A stretch of 64,000 bases of DNA from CAWCWN01 sp963799245 (GTDB taxonomy: Bacteria > Chloroflexota > Ktedonobacteria > Ktedonobacterales > Ktedonobacteraceae). The stretch lies in contig CAWCWN010000003.1 in the NCBI GenBank assembly GCA_963799245.1, forward strand, positions 1,550,001 to 1,614,000, read 5' to 3'. This document shows positions 60,534-64,000 of the stretch, piece after piece; the first letter of the stretch is position 1, and every line of letters starts with the position of its first letter. The position numbers were made by a program, and so were the translations under genes. The notes under the pieces are model-generated. The model was not told the origin of the DNA, did no database searches, and worked only from the letters and a program-made list of their open reading frames with translations.

Positions 60534-62456
60534 ATGGATAACACTACACCAACCGAACCATTTGAAGAGCAGCCGCAGGATGAGGCTTTTCTGCAGGATG
60601 GCAGCGAAGTCAGGGAGAGGCTGGACGTACATCCCATGACGCATACAGCGGTGAATACGCTTTTCGAAGATGAAGATCGCAGGCATGAAGCCGGTAAACG
60701 CGATGTAGACCTGTATATACGTACATACAATACACTTATGCGCAGTTCAGGCGAAATAAGTCTCAAGGCCCTGGTACAGGTGCACTATAATATCGATTCA
60801 AGCCTGCACCCGGAGGCCCGCTCTCCCTATCCCGATATGTCGGCCTTCATTTACAGCGTTCTGCGCCTGCCGGCCTCAATTATTCATTGTAACCTGGTCC
60901 TGCTGGGGCAGTCTGAAGAGGTATTCCAGCAGCAGGGCTTCAATGTTGACGCCTGGCACGCGGTTACCGCTTCTGCCCGGCGGCGTAAATGGTTTTATGA
61001 TGGCAAGGAGACCCTGGCGGTCTATGTCGCGAGCGTCAGTGATACCGATGATATCGTGCCCATTCTCGTGGCCTTCCAGATCGAGTGGAACAAATTGTAC
61101 TACCTGCTCAATGCCGATCCCAGCACCATGCAGCTGCTGGAGACACGCATGGACCGCACCTCGCCGGTCTTTGCTGAAATCACGAAGGTGCTGCGTGAGC
61201 GTGTGCACATCAGTGAGGAGGACTGGCGACGGCTCGAACTCATCTGGGGCGGCCGCCTGTGGGAAAATTTCCTCACGATCGGACGGCAGCGCAAGAGTTT
61301 CCTGCTGCGTATGCTGGGAGGCTCGCACGTGGGCTATGTGCGAGCCACGCGTAAATGGTGGGCCCCGGTCGAACAACTGCTGAACGATAAACTTGGTTTC
61401 CAGCAGCGGCCCGTCTACTTTGTCTCCAGCAACACGCACAGCCTCATGAATCTGATGTCTGGCTCGCTGCTCAACCGCCAGGAAGAGCTCACGCAGTTTG
61501 CTCTCAGCGGACAGGACCCCTACCTTGCCGATGAGTGTCGCAAGCTGCAGCAGGGCACCGTTCCGGGCAACTGGCAGAACTTTCTCTTCTTTGCCGCCCG
61601 GGAATGGATGCGTACCCCGGCCGGCAAAGAATTTGCGCGCAATCGCGGCCGCGAGGAGCAGGAACGCGGTATCTGGCATGTAGGGGCGCGTCATGGCCTG
61701 GAGATAGATGCGCAGGTGTTTGAGCTGGCGCGCCTGCGCCCGCTGGAGATCGATCCCCGCTGCCGCATACCCGCTATGGATAGGCTGGTGCAGAGCCAGG
61801 CTATCATCCTCAATATCGATTATCCGCTGGGGATGGCCGCCTACCGTATGCTGCGAGAAATCATGGAGAACCTGACCCAGATTCGTGGCGTCTACATCCT
61901 GGGCAAGGCTGCCACGCTCAATGGCAGTATCGGCGATGTCATGATCTCTAACGTTGTCCTTGACGAGCACAGCCAGAATACCTACTGGTTGGACAACTTC
62001 TTTATCGCCCAGGACGTCCAGCCTTACCTGATCTACGGCTCGGTGCTCGATAATCAGAAGGCTGTTTCCGGCAAAGGCACGTACCTGCAGAATCGCCAGT
62101 ACCTGGATTTCTATTACCGCGCGAACTACACAGTGGTGGAAATGGAGTGCGGCCCCTACCTCAATGCCGTCTACGAGGATCAGTACCTGATGCGCTACCC
62201 GACGGGGGAAAATATCAACTTTGCCCGTTTGCCTTACGAACTGGGCATCCTGCACTACGCCTCGGATACCCCTTATACACGCGGCAAGAACCTGGGGGCA
62301 GGCAGCCTCTCCTACTTTGGCATGGATTCCACCTATGCCTGTGCCGTCGCCATCCTGCGCCGCATTTTCGCAAACGAGATCCAGGCTGTAAAGCAGAGGG
62401 ATGAAAATACAGTTACCGTCGCGCTGGAGCAGGAGGTAGAGACAAAGGTATCATAA
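60534..62456 (+). CDS. DUF6909 family protein with a nucleoside-phosphorylase-like domain
   Basis: The 640-residue protein matches the DUF6909 layout. An N-terminal half has W-E-N-F-L-T-I-G-R-Q and V-S-S-N-T-H-S-L-M-N-L-M. A C-terminal half resembles purine nucleoside phosphorylases: D-Y-P-L-G-M-A-A-Y, Y-I-L-G-K-A-A-T-L-N-G-S-I-G-D-V, V-V-E-M-E-C-G-P-Y-L and Y-A-S-D-T-P. V-E-M-E is the substrate-binding loop of that superfamily, so a nucleoside-related activity is possible. The biological role is not known. ATG at 60534, ribosome binding site weak; TATAAT occurs at 60432-60437. Confidence 0.8.
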   Translation: MDNTTPTEPFEEQPQDEAFLQDGSEVRERLDVHPMTHTAVNTLFEDEDRRHEAGKRDVDLYIRTYNTLMRSSGEISLKALVQVHYNIDSSLHPEARSPYPDMSAFIYSVLRLPASIIHCNLVLLGQSEEVFQQQGFNVDAWHAVTASARRRKWFYDGKETLAVYVASVSDTDDIVPILVAFQIEWNKLYYLLNADPSTMQLLETRMDRTSPVFAEITKVLRERVHISEEDWRRLELIWGGRLWENFLTIGRQRKSFLLRMLGGSHVGYVRATRKWWAPVEQLLNDKLGFQQRPVYFVSSNTHSLMNLMSGSLLNRQEELTQFALSGQDPYLADECRKLQQGTVPGNWQNFLFFAAREWMRTPAGKEFARNRGREEQERGIWHVGARHGLEIDAQVFELARLRPLEIDPRCRIPAMDRLVQSQAIILNIDYPLGMAAYRMLREIMENLTQIRGVYILGKAATLNGSIGDVMISNVVLDEHSQNTYWLDNFFIAQDVQPYLIYGSVLDNQKAVSGKGTYLQNRQYLDFYYRANYTVVEMECGPYLNAVYEDQYLMRYPTGENINFARLPYELGILHYASDTPYTRGKNLGAGSLSYFGMDSTYACAVAILRRIFANEIQAVKQRDENTVTVALEQEVETKVS

Positions 62457-62466
62457 AGCGAGAACT

Positions 62467-63483
62467 TCATACGTCGATGATGCCCTCCATCTCATTTTTG
62501 GGATCTCGCATCATCAGTTCAGGTACCGCTTTACGCGGATCTAATTCCTCAAACAGCACCAGGCTGAGCTGCCTGGTAATGGGCATCTCGACGTCGTAGT
62601 GGGCAGCCAGTTGTAGGGCCGCCTTGGTCGTGTAAACCCCCTCGGCCACACTATGCATGGAATTCAGGATGGCCTCAAGTTTCTCTCCCGCGGCCAGTCG
62701 TCTCCCCAGGTGCTGGTTACGGCTCAAAGGGCTGGCGCACGTGGCGATCAGGTCACCGATACCGGCCAGGCCGGCGAAAGTTAGAGGGTTGGCCCCTGCG
62801 GCGGTGCCCAGGCGAGTAATCTCGGCGAGGCCGCGAGTTATAAACGCTGCCTTGGCGCTCTCACCGTAGCCCATGCCGTCGTTGAAGCCCGCTCCAATGG
62901 CGATGATATTCTTAAGCGCTCCCCCCAGCTCAATGCCTACCAGGTCGGTGGTGGTGTAGACACGAAAGTGGGCCGTGTTAAGGAGCGTGCGAACCTGTAC
63001 CGCGACCTCTTCATCGTACGCGGCCACGACGGTGGCGGCCGGCTTTTCCTGAGCCACTTCGCGCGAGATGTTTGGTCCGCTCACGGCCGCGATGCGCCTT
63101 TGCGCCTGGGGCAGCCCTTCGCCGATCACCTCGGTCATGCGTTTGAGGGTGTTTATCTCGATACCCTTGCTGGCGCTGACCAGGAGCGTCTCTTTATCGA
63201 CATAAGGGGCGAGCAGGCGCACATTCTCGCGCATATACTGCGATGGTGTTACAAGCACCAGCATATCCTGCCCCTGGGCGGCCTCGGCGATGTGAGAGGT
63301 GACGTGCAGGCCGGCGGGAAAACGGAAACCGGGTAAAAAAACAGTATTCTCGCGCCTCTGCTGCATCTCTATAGCTCGCGCGGGATGATGTTCCCACAGC
63401 GTCGTCTCTATGCCTTTTTTCGCCAGCAGCATAGCCAGTGTAGTTCCCCAGGCACCGCTGCCAATGACGCCAACTGATATCAT
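62467..63483 (-). CDS. gpsA: NAD(P)-dependent glycerol-3-phosphate dehydrogenase
   Basis: The 338-residue protein begins with the dinucleotide motif V-G-V-I-G-S-G-A-W-G-T-T-L-A, has V-S-A-S-K-G-I-E, V-S-G-P-N-I-S-R-E-V and the catalytic lysine in G-G-A-L-K-N-I-I-A-I-G-A-G. C-terminally it reads G-L-A-G-I-G-D-L-I-A-T-C and S-R-N. It makes glycerol 3-phosphate for phospholipids. AGGAG lies 9 bases before the ATG. It converges with the DUF6909 gene, separated by only 10 bases. Confidence 0.97.
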   Translation of the reverse strand: MISVGVIGSGAWGTTLAMLLAKKGIETTLWEHHPARAIEMQQRRENTVFLPGFRFPAGLHVTSHIAEAAQGQDMLVLVTPSQYMRENVRLLAPYVDKETLLVSASKGIEINTLKRMTEVIGEGLPQAQRRIAAVSGPNISREVAQEKPAATVVAAYDEEVAVQVRTLLNTAHFRVYTTTDLVGIELGGALKNIIAIGAGFNDGMGYGESAKAAFITRGLAEITRLGTAAGANPLTFAGLAGIGDLIATCASPLSRNQHLGRRLAAGEKLEAILNSMHSVAEGVYTTKAALQLAAHYDVEMPITRQLSLVLFEELDPRKAVPELMMRDPKNEMEGIIDV

Positions 63484-63559
63484 GTCTCTTTACTCCTGCC
63501 GGGTAAATTGCGCCCGGGTGTCGCTCACAAGTTGCCCTTATTGTAGCATAAGTTAGGAG

Positions 63560-63587
63560 GGAAGGAAGGAAGGAAGGAAGGAAGGAA
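63560..63587. repeat. Seven tandem GGAA repeats
   Basis: GGAA is repeated seven times without interruption, between gpsA and the CHAP gene. Such tetranucleotide tracts can vary in length by slippage; there is no gene in reading contact, so a role in phase variation is not obvious. Confidence 0.8.
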
Positions 63588-63614
63588 GAGGTACAGGCTC
63601 AGGCTGGCAGGTAA

Positions 63615-63652
63615 GTACAGGGGGCAGGACCGTAAGGGGCCGTCCCCTGTAC
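63615..63652. terminator. Imperfect hairpin downstream of the CHAP gene
   Basis: GTACAGGGG (63615-63623) and CCCCTGTAC (63644-63652) are perfect outer arms with partly complementary inner bases. It lies 12 bases after the CHAP stop on the minus strand and shares the GTACAGG...CCTGTAC ends with the palindrome at 11953-12000. Confidence 0.55.
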
Positions 63653-63663
63653 TCCAGGAAGCG

Positions 63664-64000
63664 CTAGAAACGGATAAAACTTACACCCCTGCCCGGCGAA
63701 AACTGCACATATGTCACCCGCGAGCGGTTCACTCCCCAGTTCATATTACTTGCGATCACATTGCCGTTCCACAGGACTCTTTCCACCACGGCTACATGGC
63801 CAAGGCCGTATGCGCCCTGGACCCAGGGTTGGAGAACTACAATGTCACCTGCTTGGGGCGTGCTGGAGACTATCCAGTGGAATTCATGCGCGCGATTGTC
63901 CCAGGCCCAGGCATCCGAGTTGATCGTCCACGGAACAAAGATGCCATGCAGCTCGTGGTAGCGCAGATTGGCCCACCACGTGCACTGCCCGTGAGGGAAA
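63664..64000 (-). CDS. CHAP-domain peptidoglycan amidase/peptidase, C-terminal part
   Basis: The gene runs off the right edge; 111 residues are visible. They form a CHAP domain with the catalytic cysteine in G-Q-C-T-W-W-A-N (about 5-12), P-Q-A-G-D-I-V-V and the catalytic histidine in L-G-H-V-A-V-V-E (about 66-73), ending W-G-V-N-R-S-R-V-T. CHAP enzymes cut peptidoglycan peptides outside the cell. The missing N-terminus probably holds a signal peptide and perhaps a cell-wall-binding part. Confidence 0.88.
   Translation of the reverse strand, partial: FPHGQCTWWANLRYHELHGIFVPWTINSDAWAWDNRAHEFHWIVSSTPQAGDIVVLQPWVQGAYGLGHVAVVERVLWNGNVIASNMNWGVNRSRVTYVQFSPGRGVSFIRF

Noticed and set aside
60876..62255. 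A long minus-strand open frame of about 460 codons opposite the DUF6909 gene
   Set aside because: It lies wholly inside the well-supported plus-strand gene, has no ribosome binding site and no recognisable motif; it reflects codon bias in the true gene.

Overview
The window reads as a chromosomal segment of a large-genome, multicellular-type Chloroflexota, most likely class Ktedonobacteria. This is inferred from moderately high GC, Gram-positive-like regulation (glmS ribozyme, SufU, a RicT/YaaT-type PSP1 protein), membrane-anchored Ser/Thr kinases and pseudokinases, and many regulators. No rRNA, tRNA, CRISPR array or complete insertion sequence was found. Species-level identity cannot be fixed by reading alone.

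Layout. 1-5.2 kb: stress and envelope genes on the minus strand (DUF1269, SRAP/HMCES-like, a lipoprotein, enoyl-CoA hydratase, lytic transglycosylase, GT4 glycosyltransferase). 5.6-9.7 kb: a decayed lysozyme-like gene, then rph, a membrane protein and hisC on the minus strand. 10.3-14.2 kb: a trehalose-phosphate-synthase-like GT20 gene, then a glmS ribozyme and glmS. 14.2-28 kb: an accessory region with lower GC in places. It holds a possible transposon end, a DUF5808 gene, an mhq-type esterase/dioxygenase pair with a divergent Lrp regulator, a transferred-looking VOC gene, a tandem pair of unusual P-loop kinases around a MITE-like element, a MerR-GAF-GGDEF-like regulator, a Ser/Thr kinase, an MFS exporter, and a Gly/His-rich protein behind TATATCG palindromes. 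28-41 kb: mixed housekeeping and regulatory genes (MGMT-like, DUF5996, HpaI aldolase, eno, alpha/beta hydrolase, isoaspartyl peptidase, pseudokinase, HxlR, HIT, SPFH, PSP1, ANTAR).

41.2-47.6 kb: the DAHP synthase gene aroF, with a consensus promoter, a leader peptide rich in Tyr/Trp/Phe codons and an intrinsic terminator just upstream, followed by an Rrf2-sufC-sufD-sufS-sufU-Rieske Fe-S operon. 47.9-57.6 kb: a purine operon, purS/S/L - purQ::purM fusion - purC - purF - purD - purE (class II, animal type) - purN. 57.8-64 kb: a TcmP-like protein, a Dam-type adenine methylase, a DUF6909 nucleoside-phosphorylase-like protein, gpsA and a partial CHAP amidase.

The strongest new-looking items are the predicted aromatic-amino-acid attenuator of aroF, the PurQ-PurM fusion with a PurS-PurS-PurL partner, the class II PurE, the glmS ribozyme outside its usual phylum, and the paired P-loop kinases. 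At least seven genes carry a single-base frameshift. Five of them (in hisC, the pseudokinase, PSP1, purL and the GT20 gene) are repaired by changing one base, three of these in short homopolymers, so many may be sequence errors. The lysozyme-like gene has also lost its catalytic glutamate and looks truly decayed.
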